A stretch of DNA of 24,598 nucleotides from the NCBI GenBank assembly GCA_902496115.1, contig CABUZK010000027.1, positions 1-24,598 of the forward strand. The letters run 5' to 3'. Positions within the stretch are counted from its first letter, which is position 1. Every line of letters begins with the position of its first letter. The position numbers were made by a program, and so were the translations under genes. The notes under the pieces are model-generated. The model made no database searches. It was not told the origin of the DNA and worked only from the letters and a program-made list of their open reading frames with translations. Shown in pieces: positions 1 to 7,288 of the stretch. The DNA comes from an uncultured Collinsella sp. GTDB lineage: Bacteria; Actinomycetota; Coriobacteriia; Coriobacteriales; Coriobacteriaceae.

Positions 1-119
1 CGTAAGCCCCGGCGTTGGTGGAAATGGTGAAAATGCGTTGGCGTGATCGGGGAAATTGCGTTGGCGGAATCGGCTAAAGTGCGATGGCGAAATTGGTTGT
101 TTTTACAGTAGCGCTAACA
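1..119. mobile_element. Probable end of an IS21-type insertion element (partial, runs off the window)
   Basis: On the minus strand the sequence leaves the IS1595 transposase frame and begins TGTTAGCGCTACTG at 119, a TG-start typical of IS21-family ends. It continues into a tandem array of 23-bp units (see 12-103). Multiple short terminal repeats bound by the transposase are a known hallmark of IS21-family elements. No istA or istB gene is in the window, so the family assignment is inferred from end architecture alone. Confidence 0.45.
12..103. repeat. Four degenerate 23-bp tandem repeats
   Basis: Units start at 12, 35, 58 and 81. Each begins GCGTTGG or GCGATGG and, after a variable middle, ends in an A/T-rich stretch such as GAAAAT, GAAATT, TAAAGT or TGTTTT. 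The period is exactly 23 bp with no insertion. The array covers the last codons and stop of the truncated transposase frame on the other strand. It is best explained as transposase-binding repeats of an element end rather than coding sequence. Confidence 0.7.
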
Positions 120-859
120 ACATTGACGTAGACGGCCGCCCTGTCGGTCGCGACGACCGAGCCGGCCGCGATGCGGCCCCTCAGCGCGTCCATGGCGCGC
201 TCCCTCGAAAGGGCGCCCCGCCCCGTGACCTCGAGGAACGTCTCGTTCGAGTCGTTCACGCCGGTCATGACGCAGATCCGCTCGCGCGACAGCCCGCGCC
301 TGTGCACCTGCTTGCCGCGGTGCCGGGAGGGGCGCGGCATCGTGAACGACCCCTTCGCGTGGTTGCCCTTGAACGACTCGGGGAAGTAGGTCTCGTCGAG
401 CTCGCAGCCGCAGCCCCGCTCGACCCTGAACGAGGGGGAGTAGGCCGAGAGGCACTCAATCAGCCTGTGGCGCATGGTGTAGGCGGTCTTGAGGCAGACG
501 CGACAGCGCCTCGCGCACTCGCGCAGGGGCAGCATGAGCACGAAGCACTCGGCGTAGGCCATCCAGGTCTCCTTCGGGAGCCTGCTCGTCCCCAGGATGC
601 GCTCGCTGCCCATGCCGAAGGTCCTGCCGCAGCCCCGGCAGAGGTAGCGCTGCTCGCCGTTCTTCGATTTGCCCTTCTTCACGACCGCGACGGACCCGCA
701 GCGCGGGCAGCGTTCGATTTCGCAGGCGGAGCCGGCCGCGTCGTCGAACGCCGCCGCGCGGATCACGTCCCTGACGGACTCGATAGCGCGGCGGCGCTCG
801 GTCTTGCTGAGGTTCGCCATGCCCTTCTTGAAGTTGAGGACCAGGTCTTCGGCGTTCAT
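74..859 (-). pseudogene. IS1595-family transposase, C-terminally truncated
   Basis: The first third carries a zinc-ribbon with two CxxC pairs (CPRCGSVAVVKKG, then CRGCGRTF), as in ISXO2/IS1595 transposases, which bind the element ends. The catalytic domain starts with ELDETYFPESFKGN, giving the first catalytic Asp, and ATDRAAVY supplies the second. The frame then runs into foreign sequence and stops, so the third acidic residue and the rest of the domain are missing. I prefer the start at 859 (MNAEDLVLNF) because a GGGGGC stretch precedes it; an in-frame ATG at 913 lies almost inside the terminal repeat. A long open frame on the opposite strand is a GC-rich shadow. The protein is almost certainly inactive. 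Confidence 0.8.
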
Positions 860-942
860 GCTGCCCCCATCATCGCGGTCTACGGGGTCAAAGATATGGC
901 ACCGTGGGGACACATGTATGTCAATCCTGGTCTAACAGAGCC
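120..942 (-). mobile_element. IS1595-type insertion element, truncated remnant
   Basis: The element holds one transposase gene on the minus strand. Upstream of the gene (929-942 on the plus strand) lies a plausible left terminal inverted repeat, read on the minus strand as GGCTCTGTTAGACC. This resembles the GGC-start ends I recall for this family. The right end is absent because the sequence switches at about 119 to the repeat-bearing end of another element. The copy therefore cannot move by itself. Confidence 0.6.
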
Positions 943-952
943 TTTCTTTTTA

Positions 953-979
953 GTGCAATGGGGTCAGGTTACTTTGCAC
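953..979. repeat. REP-like hairpin with 13-nt GGGGTC-type loop
   Basis: The stem GTGCAA (953-958) pairs with TTGCAC (974-979). After a T-T mismatch the 13-nt loop is GGGGTCAGGTTAC (960-972). The same layout with compensating stem changes recurs at 14323-14349. It lies between the IS1595 remnant and ade. Confidence 0.65.
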
Positions 980-1011
980 CAAGTTGGCGGCGCCGTTAAG
1001 CGGAAGGGGTG

Positions 1012-1040
1012 TTAGCGGGGCCTTCTTTTGGGCATACAAT
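1012..1040 (+). promoter_or_regulatory. Candidate promoter for ade
   Basis: TACAAT at 1035-1040 is a good -10 match. TTAGCG, 17 nt upstream at 1012-1017, is a weak -35. About 70 nt of leader would follow before the gene. Confidence 0.4.
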
Positions 1041-1107
1041 GGCTATTGGCTTGCTGCGGTGAAGGTCTGTTCGCTCCGCGGTTATTTCAAACGTTAAAGG
1101 AGTATGT

Positions 1108-2928
1108 ATGTCCGTTGAGGTCATGAGGTCTGTGATCGAGGCCGCCGAGGGCCGCGTGCCCGTCGACACGCTGTTTACCAATGCGCAGATTGTCGACGTG
1201 TATGGCCAGCGCGTGGCGCCCGGTAGCGTTGCCGTTAAGGACGGTGTGATCGTTGGTGTGCTCTACGACGGTCGCGACGATGCCGCCGGCACCTATGAGG
1301 CGACCGAGGTCATCGACTGCCAGGGCCGCTACATCGCCCCCGGCTTTATCGACGGACACCTGCATATCGAGTCTTCGAACATCCGCCCCGCCGAGTATGC
1401 GCGCATGGCGGCGACGCGCGGCACCACCACCGCCATCGCCGACAGCCACGAGATCGCCAATGTTTCCGGCCTGGATGGACTGCGCTTTATGATCGAGGAC
1501 GGTCGCCGCGCACCCATCTCCATCAAGTACATGATGCCCTCGTGCGTGCCCGCGCTGCCTGATGAGCAGGCCGGCGCCGTCATTACCGCCGAGGATATGC
1601 AGGCGTTTTTTGCCGAGCATCCGGGCGATGTCTTTGGCCTGGGCGAGATGATGAACCTGCCGGGCGTCTTTATGGGCGATCCCGAGACTTGCGCTCGCAT
1701 CGACGCCGCCAACCAGACGCCGTCCAAGCAGGTTGACGGCCATGCGCCGCTCGTTGCCGGCAAGGACCTCAACGCCTATGCTGCAGCGGGCATTATCGCC
1801 GACCACGAGTCGACGATTCCCGAGGAGGCGCTCGATAAACTGTCCCGCGGCATGTATGTGATGCTGCGCGTGGGTACGTGTAGCCACGACCTGGCCAACT
1901 TGTCGCCGATGCTGCTGGAGAACCCCGCCCGCGCCCGTCGCTGCTGCTTCGCGACCGATGACCGCGCTCCCTCAGATGCGCTTTCGACCGGTATGATCGA
2001 CAATGCCTGCCGCGTGGCTATCGAGGCCGGTATTGACCCCGTGGTTGCCATCTCTATGGCGTCCCTGTCCACGGCCGAGGCGTTTGGCCTGGACCACGGT
2101 TGCCGCGACCCGCACGAGCTGCGTGGCGCCATCGCCCCGGGCAAGCGTGCCGACCTGCTGGTGCTCAACGACCTGACGTTTGCCACGGCTCCGCATCGCG
2201 TGTATGCCGCCGGTGCTCTGGTGGCGCAGGACGGCACCTTTGTGGGCGAGATTGCACCCGAGATGGCCGAGGTTGCGGCCCTTGCCGATGAGCTGCGTGC
2301 TTCCGTTAAACTTCCGAAGCTATCGCTCGACGTGTTCGACTATGCCTTTAAGCCGGGCGAGGCTGTGATTGACGTGGTGCCGGGTAAGGCCATCACGGGT
2401 ATGGTCCGTCCCGAGACTGACGAGGACTTGCGTCGCATTATGCTGATTGAGCGCCATGGCCGCGGCGTGTCGCTGCAGGCCGAGGGCGTCGATGGCGATG
2501 GCCCCGCTGGCCTGAGCCTGGTCGGCAAGCATATCGGTCGCGGCTGGGTGCGCGGTTTCACTATCACCGGTGGTGCCATTGCCTCCACGATCGGCCACGA
2601 CTCGCACAACGTGTGCGTGGTGGGCGACAATGCCGCCGATATGATGGCTGCTGTTGAAGCCGTGGGCCAGGGCGGCCACGTGCTGGTGCGCAACGGCGAG
2701 GTCGTGGCGCGCATTCCGCTGGCGCTCGGTGGCCTGATGAGCGAGGGCACGGCCGAGGACGTCGCCGCGCAGCACGACGACTTTATGGTCAAGGCGCGCG
2801 CCATGGGCATCGAGCCGCCGCTCGACCCCATCATGGGCATCATTTTCCTGCCCCTGCCGGTGATCCCGACGCTCCGCATCCGTCCTGAGGGCATGTTCGA
2901 CGTCGCCACCTTCACCTACGCCGACTAG
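1108..2928 (+). CDS. ade: Adenine deaminase
   Basis: The product hydrolyses adenine to hypoxanthine and ammonia in purine salvage, in the cytosol. It is a 606-residue amidohydrolase of the AdeC family, at the usual length. An N-terminal beta-sandwich is followed by the metal-site motif GFIDGHLHIESS at about residue 85. Next come GEMMNLPGV, VDGHAPLVAGKDLNAYAAAG with ADHEST, then ATDDRAPSDALSTGMIDNA and the return to the sandwich, GAIAPGKRADLLVLND. A family-typical C-terminal domain with GGAIASTIGHDSHN follows. The start at 1108 has AAAGGAG (1096-1102) 5 nt upstream; the ATG at 1104 is out of frame. The gene stands alone, with a promoter-like TACAAT upstream. The family assignment is secure, though substrate preference within it is inferred. 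Confidence 0.93.
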   Translation: MSVEVMRSVIEAAEGRVPVDTLFTNAQIVDVYGQRVAPGSVAVKDGVIVGVLYDGRDDAAGTYEATEVIDCQGRYIAPGFIDGHLHIESSNIRPAEYARMAATRGTTTAIADSHEIANVSGLDGLRFMIEDGRRAPISIKYMMPSCVPALPDEQAGAVITAEDMQAFFAEHPGDVFGLGEMMNLPGVFMGDPETCARIDAANQTPSKQVDGHAPLVAGKDLNAYAAAGIIADHESTIPEEALDKLSRGMYVMLRVGTCSHDLANLSPMLLENPARARRCCFATDDRAPSDALSTGMIDNACRVAIEAGIDPVVAISMASLSTAEAFGLDHGCRDPHELRGAIAPGKRADLLVLNDLTFATAPHRVYAAGALVAQDGTFVGEIAPEMAEVAALADELRASVKLPKLSLDVFDYAFKPGEAVIDVVPGKAITGMVRPETDEDLRRIMLIERHGRGVSLQAEGVDGDGPAGLSLVGKHIGRGWVRGFTITGGAIASTIGHDSHNVCVVGDNAADMMAAVEAVGQGGHVLVRNGEVVARIPLALGGLMSEGTAEDVAAQHDDFMVKARAMGIEPPLDPIMGIIFLPLPVIPTLRIRPEGMFDVATFTYAD

Positions 2929-2957
2929 TCATCGGGGACGTTCTTAAACGACTAGTC
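2923..2957. repeat. REP-like hairpin over the ade stop codon
   Basis: GACTAGTC (2923-2930) pairs with GACTAGTC (2950-2957). A short imperfect extension leaves a 13-nt loop, GGGGACGTTCTTA (2934-2946). The ade stop codon TAG (2926-2928) is inside the left arm. A more degenerate unit follows, with a GGGGGCACTCTTT loop at 2961-2973. Confidence 0.55.
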
Positions 2958-3067
2958 GTCGGGGGCACTCTTTGGCGTGCCGCCTGACGCCGCGACCGTG
3001 GGACCTCTGGCACGCGTGAGCTATTTGCTAGGTCCATGTAACGTTTATGACCGCGGAGTCTTATTTG

Positions 3068-3129
3068 AGCTCCCTTTGGGTACGTTGGAATCGGATACAC
3101 GTTCGATTCCAACAACCCCGAAGGGAGCT
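3068..3129 (+). promoter_or_regulatory. Leader hairpin that sequesters the ribosome binding site of the HAD gene
   Basis: The outer stem AGCTCCCTT (3068-3076) pairs perfectly with AAGGGAGCT (3121-3129). The inner stem GTTGGAATCG (3084-3093) pairs perfectly with CGATTCCAAC (3104-3113), leaving a 10-nt loop. GGG and CCC can pair between the two stems. The outer 3' arm contains the Shine-Dalgarno AAGGGAG, 7 nt before the ATG at 3135, and TTTTCT follows the arm. The fold could act as a translational lock, a transcription terminator/attenuator, or both. Confidence 0.6.
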
Positions 3130-3134
3130 TTTCT

Positions 3135-3929
3135 ATGTTTAAACTGATTGCATCCGATATGGACGGCACACTGCTTGACGAAAATGGCCAGGTGCCTCCC
3201 GAGACCTACGAACTGATTCTGGCGCTACACGAGCATGGCGTACATTTCGCCGCATCGTCAGGTCGTCGCTACGATCGCCTGTGCGAGTTCTTTGCACCTG
3301 TTCGCGACAAGATGGACTTTGTCGCCGCTAATGGCGCCCAGGTCTATGCCGACGGCAAGATGGTGGACCGTGAGGTGTATTCGCACCTGGCGATTCGAAG
3401 GCTCGCCCAAGCCGTCAGGACGTTTCCCAATCTGCATCTTGCACTCTTTGACCGAACCAAGTCCTTTTTGCTCGATGACGAGTGCAAGTTCGTGCGTGAG
3501 GTCGATAAGGACCTTCCCAATGCCGAGCGTATTTGGGAGCTGCCCGACCCCAGCGTAAATATCATCAAAGCGAGTATCTTTTGCGATGACTGTGCCGTTA
3601 TGGACAGTGCCTACGTACTGCAGCGTGAGCTCGGCCAGCTCTTTACCTTTGCGCCTTCTGGAAACGCATGGATCGATGCCATGCAGCCCGGTGTGTCGAA
3701 AGCCTCGGGAATCGAGCAGCTCATGGAGCACTATGGCGTCGAACGCGACGAGGTCATGGCGTTTGGCGACTCGATGAACGACTACGAGATCATTCGCTTT
3801 GTCGGCACGGGCTGTGCGATGGAAAACGCGCGTCCGGCGCTCAAAGCGGTGGCCGATCGCGTGGTGGGGCGCAACCGCGACCACGCTGTCCAGCAAGAAC
3901 TCCGCCGTGTGCTGGAGAGCCTCGCTTAA
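3135..3929 (+). CDS. Cof-type HAD-superfamily phosphatase
   Basis: A cytosolic phosphatase of 264 residues, the normal length for the Cof (HAD IIB) subfamily, which acts on sugar phosphates, nucleotides or flavin phosphates. Motif I is DMDGTLLD at residues 8-15, with the nucleophile and acid/base Asp pair. Motif II is the Ser in AASSGRR, motif III is the Lys in VSKASGIEQL, and motif IV is GDSMND near residue 217. The cap domain lies between motifs II and III. The start at 3135 is set by the Shine-Dalgarno at 3121-3127, which lies in a long hairpin. The gene is convergent with a second HAD phosphatase at 4102-4944, only distantly similar. The substrate cannot be told from sequence. Confidence 0.88.
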   Translation: MFKLIASDMDGTLLDENGQVPPETYELILALHEHGVHFAASSGRRYDRLCEFFAPVRDKMDFVAANGAQVYADGKMVDREVYSHLAIRRLAQAVRTFPNLHLALFDRTKSFLLDDECKFVREVDKDLPNAERIWELPDPSVNIIKASIFCDDCAVMDSAYVLQRELGQLFTFAPSGNAWIDAMQPGVSKASGIEQLMEHYGVERDEVMAFGDSMNDYEIIRFVGTGCAMENARPALKAVADRVVGRNRDHAVQQELRRVLESLA

Positions 3930-3934
3930 TCCGA

Positions 3935-3957
3935 CAGATGGGGACGTTCCTTTTCTG
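3935..3957. repeat. REP-like hairpin, short-stem member
   Basis: CAGA (3935-3938) pairs with TCTG (3954-3957) across a T-T mismatch. The loop is again exactly 13 nt, GGGGACGTTCCTT (3940-3952). It lies just after the stop codon of the plus-strand HAD gene. Confidence 0.45.
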
Positions 3958-3965
3958 CCGCTAGT

Positions 3966-3978
3966 GGGGGGGGGGGGG
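3966..3978. repeat. Homopolymer of 13 G
   Basis: An uninterrupted run of 13 G residues lies in the intergenic space between the two convergent HAD genes. Runs this long are prone to slippage and to assembly error. It is not in a coding frame, so it cannot switch a protein on or off here. Confidence 0.9.
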
Positions 3979-4020
3979 CAGTCCTTGCAGCTTTTTCGCG
4001 AAGAGTGTCCCTAACAACCA

Positions 4021-4086
4021 CTCATTGGGGACAGACTTAAATGAGTGCCGCCAGCGACTAGCCATTTAAGTCTGTCCCCAATGACT
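4021..4086. repeat. Inverted pair of REP-like hairpins between convergent genes
   Basis: Two units face each other. The left has the stem CTCATT (4021-4026) / AATGAG (4040-4045). The right has AGCCATT (4060-4066) / AATGACT (4080-4086). Both have the 13-nt loop GGGGACAGACTTA, at 4027-4039 and, on the other strand, 4067-4079. Together they form a perfect 22-bp inverted repeat (4022-4043 with 4063-4084). In this position it could also stop transcription from both sides, although there is no U-run. Confidence 0.75.
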
Positions 4087-4101
4087 GCCGGGTTGCTGCT
4101 G

Positions 4102-4944
4102 CTAGGCAAGGGCGGCCATGATGGTGCGGGCGACGCCGTCGTGGTCGTTGTCGAACTCGGTGATGGCGTCGGCGGCGTCGCGGTCCTCGGGCTCGGCGTT
4201 GATCATGGCCATGCCGTGGCCTGCTGCCCGCAGCATGGGGATGTCGTTGATGTTGTCGCCGAACGCCCAGGCGTCGGTAAGGGGCTTGCCCAGGTGCTCG
4301 CATAGCCACGTGAGGGCCGTTCCCTTGGTGGCGCCCTCGCCCATAACCTCGATATTCATGGCGTACGAACGCGTGACCTCAATGCCTCCGAGCGTGTCGA
4401 GCTCCGCCGCGATGGCGTCGCGATCGGCAGGGTCGTGCCAGTACATGGCGATGCGTTCGAGCGTCTCGACCTTGTCGATCTTGCTGTCGATATCCATGTC
4501 GATCGGCGTTCGAGTACGCTTGAGCGAAGCCGCGATGTGGGGGTCGCCGCCGCAGAATTCGTCCAGGCGCGTGTAGAGCGAGCGGGGGAGGAAGCACCGC
4601 CCGTCCGCGAAGATATCGAAGGTGACGTCATGGCCGGCGGCAATGCTATGGACGCGGTGGGCGATGGCGCGGTCGAGCGGTCGGCTCAAAATGCGCGTAG
4701 CACGTGAGGTATCGGTGGGCGTACCGTCGTCGAGCTGCCAAACGCTGGCACCATTGGCGCAGACCGCGTAGTGTACGGCGGGATGGGCGAGGATGGGCTC
4801 AAAGATGCCCGACAGCGGGCGCCCCGTGCAGGGCACAAACTCAACACCGCGGCGCGCAAGCTCGTCGAGCATCGCCCAGGTGGCGTCGCTCATCTGCTTA
4901 TCACTCGTCAGCAGCGTTCCATCCATATCGGAAAACACAATCAT
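4102..4944 (-). CDS. Cof-type HAD-superfamily phosphatase
   Basis: A 280-residue hydrolase of the Cof (HAD IIB) group, predicted cytosolic. Motif I is SDMDGTLLTSD at residues 5-15. Motif II is the Thr in PCTGRPLSG, motif III is the Lys in GATKGTALTWL, and motif IV is GDNINDIPML near residue 233. Residues between about 85 and 190 form the cap that sets substrate choice. The start at 4944 has AAAGGATCG (4951-4959 on the plus strand) 6 nt upstream. The gene follows citrate synthase on the same strand but is separated by a clear terminator, so it probably has its own promoter. No promoter match stood out in the 87-nt gap. The substrate is unknown. Confidence 0.88.
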   Translation of the reverse strand: MIVFSDMDGTLLTSDKQMSDATWAMLDELARRGVEFVPCTGRPLSGIFEPILAHPAVHYAVCANGASVWQLDDGTPTDTSRATRILSRPLDRAIAHRVHSIAAGHDVTFDIFADGRCFLPRSLYTRLDEFCGGDPHIAASLKRTRTPIDMDIDSKIDKVETLERIAMYWHDPADRDAIAAELDTLGGIEVTRSYAMNIEVMGEGATKGTALTWLCEHLGKPLTDAWAFGDNINDIPMLRAAGHGMAMINAEPEDRDAADAITEFDNDHDGVARTIMAALA

Positions 4945-4969
4945 TCGTTGCGATCCTTTCTACTGGCAT

Positions 4970-5006
4970 AAAAAGCGTGGCCGAGGGCGGTGATGCCCTG
5001 GCCACG
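4970..5006 (-). terminator. Rho-independent terminator of citrate synthase
   Basis: Read on the minus strand, CGTGGCC (5006-5000) pairs with GGCCACG (4982-4976). Further AGGGC/GCCCT pairing lies inside, and a run of T residues follows (A at 4970-4974 on the plus strand). It sits 26 nt after the citrate synthase stop codon. Confidence 0.8.
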
Positions 5007-5031
5007 TTCGGTTTCTATAACGGTCCGCGTC

Positions 5032-6450
5032 CTAGCGATCGGCGAGCGACTTGTACTCCAGCGGATCGATCACCGGACGGTATGCCGGGCGGATGATGCG
5101 ATGCGCGCAGAAGAGCTCTTCCATGCGGTGCGCCGACCAGCCGGCCATGCGGGCGACGGCGAACAGCGGCGTAAAGAGCGTCTCGGGCACGCCGAGCATC
5201 TTGTAGATAAAGCCCGTGTATAGGTCGATGTTGGCGCAGATGGGCTTGGTCATGCCGTGATCGCGCATCACCTGCGGGGCCAGACGCTCGATGCGCTCGA
5301 TGAGCGCGAACTCCTCGCCCAGGTCCTTCTTGGCGGCAAGCGTGCGCGCGTAACGGCGGCACACCTCGGCGCGCGGGTCGCTCAGCGTGTAGACGGCGTG
5401 GCCCATACCGTAGATGAGGCCCGTGCCGTCGAAGGCCTGCTTGTCGAGGATCTTGCCCAGGTAGGCTGCGACCTCGTCCTCGTCCTCCCAATTGGAAACA
5501 TGCGCACGGATGTCCTCGTGCATGGACACGACCTTGGCGTTGGCGCCGCCGTGGCGCGGGCCCTTGAGCGAGCCGATGGCCGCGGCGTAGGCGGAATACG
5601 GGTCGGTAGCCGAGGAGGACAGCACGCGGCAGGCAAACGTGGAGTTGTTGCCGCCGCCATGCTCGGCATGCAGCATGAGCATCACGTCGAGCAGCATGGC
5701 TTCGTCGCGGGTGAATGCCATACCGCCGCGCAACACCTGCAGGATGGTCTCAGCGGTGGAGAGGCCGGGTGTGGGGTGCGGTACATGAACCTCGGAGCCG
5801 CGGCGCTTGGCGACCGACGCCATATGCGCGAAGGCGGCGATGCGGGGGAGACGGGCGAGCATGGAGATGGCGACGTCGATTTCGTGCTCGGGTGTAATGG
5901 CGTCGGGCTCGGCGTCGAAGGCGTAGAGCAGCAGCACGGCGCGCTGAAGCACGTTCATGATGCTCGACGACACCGTGGTCATGGGGAACTCGCGGACGTA
6001 TTCGTCGCTCAGATGCCTAAAAGCACCCAGGCGTCCGCAAAAACCGTCGAGTTCCTCTTTGGTGGGCAGTGAGCCCGTGATGAGCAGGTAGGCGACCTCT
6101 TCGTAGCCATAGCGATCCTCGGCCTGGGCGTTGTTGACCAGGTCCTCGATGCTGTAGCCGCGCAGCGTAAGCTTGCCCTGGTCGGGCACGACCTTTCCGT
6201 CGACCTTGTTGTAGCCGTGCACGTCCGAGATGCGGGTAAGGCCCGCGACCACGCCCGAGCCGTCGGCATTGCGCAGGCCGCGCTTGACGTTGTGCTCTAC
6301 GAACAGGCCCTCGTCATAAGGGTCGGTCGGCAGGCCGTGGTAGAGGTTTTCGCTTTCGGGCGAAATCTGACGGCTCGCCTCGTAATCCAGAACCAGGCGG
6401 CTCAGGTGATCGTCGAAGCGGTAGTAGATTTTCTTGGCGTCGTAGGCCAT
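5032..6450 (-). CDS. gltA: Citrate synthase
   Basis: The product condenses acetyl-CoA and oxaloacetate to citrate in the cytosol. At 472 residues it is longer than most bacterial citrate synthases, mainly through an N-terminal segment of about 70 residues. The family's catalytic residues are visible: the His in LMLHAEHGGGNNS, the His in GMGHAVYTLSDPR and the Asp in ANIDLYTGFIYK. KGPRHGGANAKV is also typical. The start at 6450 follows GGAGAGGAG. A small ACT-domain gene lies 78 nt upstream on the same strand, and the gap contains a 12-bp inverted repeat. A strong terminator follows the gene. A 2-methylcitrate synthase activity cannot be excluded from sequence, but no prp genes are nearby. Confidence 0.92.
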   Translation of the reverse strand: MAYDAKKIYYRFDDHLSRLVLDYEASRQISPESENLYHGLPTDPYDEGLFVEHNVKRGLRNADGSGVVAGLTRISDVHGYNKVDGKVVPDQGKLTLRGYSIEDLVNNAQAEDRYGYEEVAYLLITGSLPTKEELDGFCGRLGAFRHLSDEYVREFPMTTVSSSIMNVLQRAVLLLYAFDAEPDAITPEHEIDVAISMLARLPRIAAFAHMASVAKRRGSEVHVPHPTPGLSTAETILQVLRGGMAFTRDEAMLLDVMLMLHAEHGGGNNSTFACRVLSSSATDPYSAYAAAIGSLKGPRHGGANAKVVSMHEDIRAHVSNWEDEDEVAAYLGKILDKQAFDGTGLIYGMGHAVYTLSDPRAEVCRRYARTLAAKKDLGEEFALIERIERLAPQVMRDHGMTKPICANIDLYTGFIYKMLGVPETLFTPLFAVARMAGWSAHRMEELFCAHRIIRPAYRPVIDPLEYKSLADR

Positions 6451-6467
6451 GCGCGCTCCTCTCCGGT

Positions 6468-6520
6468 CCGCTTGGGGGCCGCGCGCTTGGACGATATGAC
6501 GTCAAGCTGCCCCCAAGCGG
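6468..6520 (-). promoter_or_regulatory. Long hairpin between the ACT gene and citrate synthase
   Basis: CCGCTTGGGGGC (6468-6479) and GCCCCCAAGCGG (6509-6520) are perfect 12-bp arms. A second imperfect GCTTG/CAAGC stem is nested between them. The last arm ends only a few bases before the citrate synthase Shine-Dalgarno. No U-run follows, so an mRNA processing or stability element, or a translational control element, is as likely as a terminator. Confidence 0.6.
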
Positions 6521-6528
6521 CTTGTTCG

Positions 6529-6816
6529 CTACAGGCGGTACATAAAGTTAAAAACGTCCTCGCGCTGGATGGACACGTTGACGCCCGAAAGCTCGCCTGC
6601 CTCGGCCAGGGCCTTCTGCAGCTCGGCGAAGTCGAGCTTGGACTCGGCGGTGTCGGCCAGCATGGTCATGGTGAAGATGTCCTCGATAATGGACTGCGTA
6701 ATGTCGCGGATGTCGACGTTGGCCTCGCCCAGAACACGGGTGACGCCGGCGACGATACCGGGGCGGTTCTTGCCAAGGACGGTGATGACGATGCGGGAGG
6801 ACGAGATCTCGGCCAT
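6529..6816 (-). CDS. ACT domain protein, UPF0237 type
   Basis: A single ACT domain of 95 residues, matching the usual size of UPF0237 proteins. The first strand and ligand-binding turn are clear in RIVITVLGKNRPGIVAGVTRV, and NVDIRDITQSIIEDIFTMTML is the family's second half. ACT domains bind amino acids or other small ligands and pass the signal to partners. In many Gram-positive bacteria the partner is the DUF711 protein next door, but none is present here. Upstream is citrate-synthase-directed synteny only, and both genes read minus. The start at 6816 has AAAGGG upstream, and a TACAAT box lies about 60 nt before it. Ligand and role are unknown. Confidence 0.85.
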   Translation of the reverse strand: MAEISSSRIVITVLGKNRPGIVAGVTRVLGEANVDIRDITQSIIEDIFTMTMLADTAESKLDFAELQKALAEAGELSGVNVSIQREDVFNFMYRL

Positions 6817-6875
6817 GGGAAACCCTTTCGCGTGTTGGCGGCGCGTGGACGCTCCGCTACGGTACAGTGTTCATA

Positions 6876-6881
6876 ATTGTA
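6876..6881 (-). promoter_or_regulatory. Candidate -10 box of the ACT-citrate synthase unit
   Basis: The minus strand reads TACAAT here, 60 nt before the ACT gene start. There is no convincing -35 at the normal distance, so this is only a partial promoter call. Confidence 0.35.
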
Positions 6882-6995
6882 CCTGTCTGGCGCAAAAAAG
6901 GGCGCGCTCGCTGCAGCGTTACATGTCTGCAACATGAGCGTGAGGGGGCAGGCCACACGGGAAAGAGCCGTCTGGCGCGTGCCCGGCTCGTGTTG

Positions 6996-7061
6996 GGTTG
7001 ATTTCCGATCTCAGCCGAACACATTGAGCGGACAGGCCGTTCCCGCAGTCAGCCGAACGCC
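6996..7061 (+). repeat. 66-bp direct repeat, left copy
   Basis: This segment matches 12299-12364 in the same orientation with five mismatches in 66 positions. Each copy contains two CAGCCGAAC words about 33 bp apart. The surrounding gap 6891-7107 shows no other feature I can name. Confidence 0.8.
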
Positions 7062-7107
7062 TCCGACGGCTGATTCCGAACTGGAAGCGGGCGGCGCCCC
7101 TATCGGA

Positions 7108-7288
7108 TCACCGTGACCTCAGTCGGGATGGACCCAGCACTGCCGCGTACTCGGTGGGGTAGAGCCAGCTGATCGTCTTCACGTCGCGTATGACGATATT
7201 TCGGTCGTCCGGCTCCGTGATGCCGTAGCCGAACGCCTGGAGCGTCTCGATGGACTCTTGAACGAGGGGACGAGTCTCGTCGCGCCCT
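7108..7288 (-). other. Unrecognised open-frame remnant downstream of the XRE gene
   Basis: The frame continues after the regulator's stop codon in another phase. It encodes about 60 residues, including ESIETLQAFGYGITEPDD and KTISWLYPTEYAAVLG, and ends at 7108. The only in-frame ATG (7332) lies inside the regulator gene, and no ribosome binding site precedes it. It reads more like the tail of a lost gene than a complete one. I do not recognise the family. Confidence 0.25.

Noticed and set aside
56..1015. 319-codon plus-strand open frame opposite the transposase
   Set aside because: It is a GC-rich antisense shadow. It has no ribosome binding site or family motif, and the minus-strand frame has clear zinc and DDE motifs.
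3084..3113. TTCGATTCC segment resembling a tRNA T-arm
   Set aside because: The surrounding bases do not form an acceptor stem or anticodon arm. The pairing is explained by the long leader hairpin.
4000..4012. Further REP-like loop (AGGGACACTCTTC on the minus strand)
   Set aside because: The loop-like word is present, but the flanks do not pair, so it was not counted as a unit.
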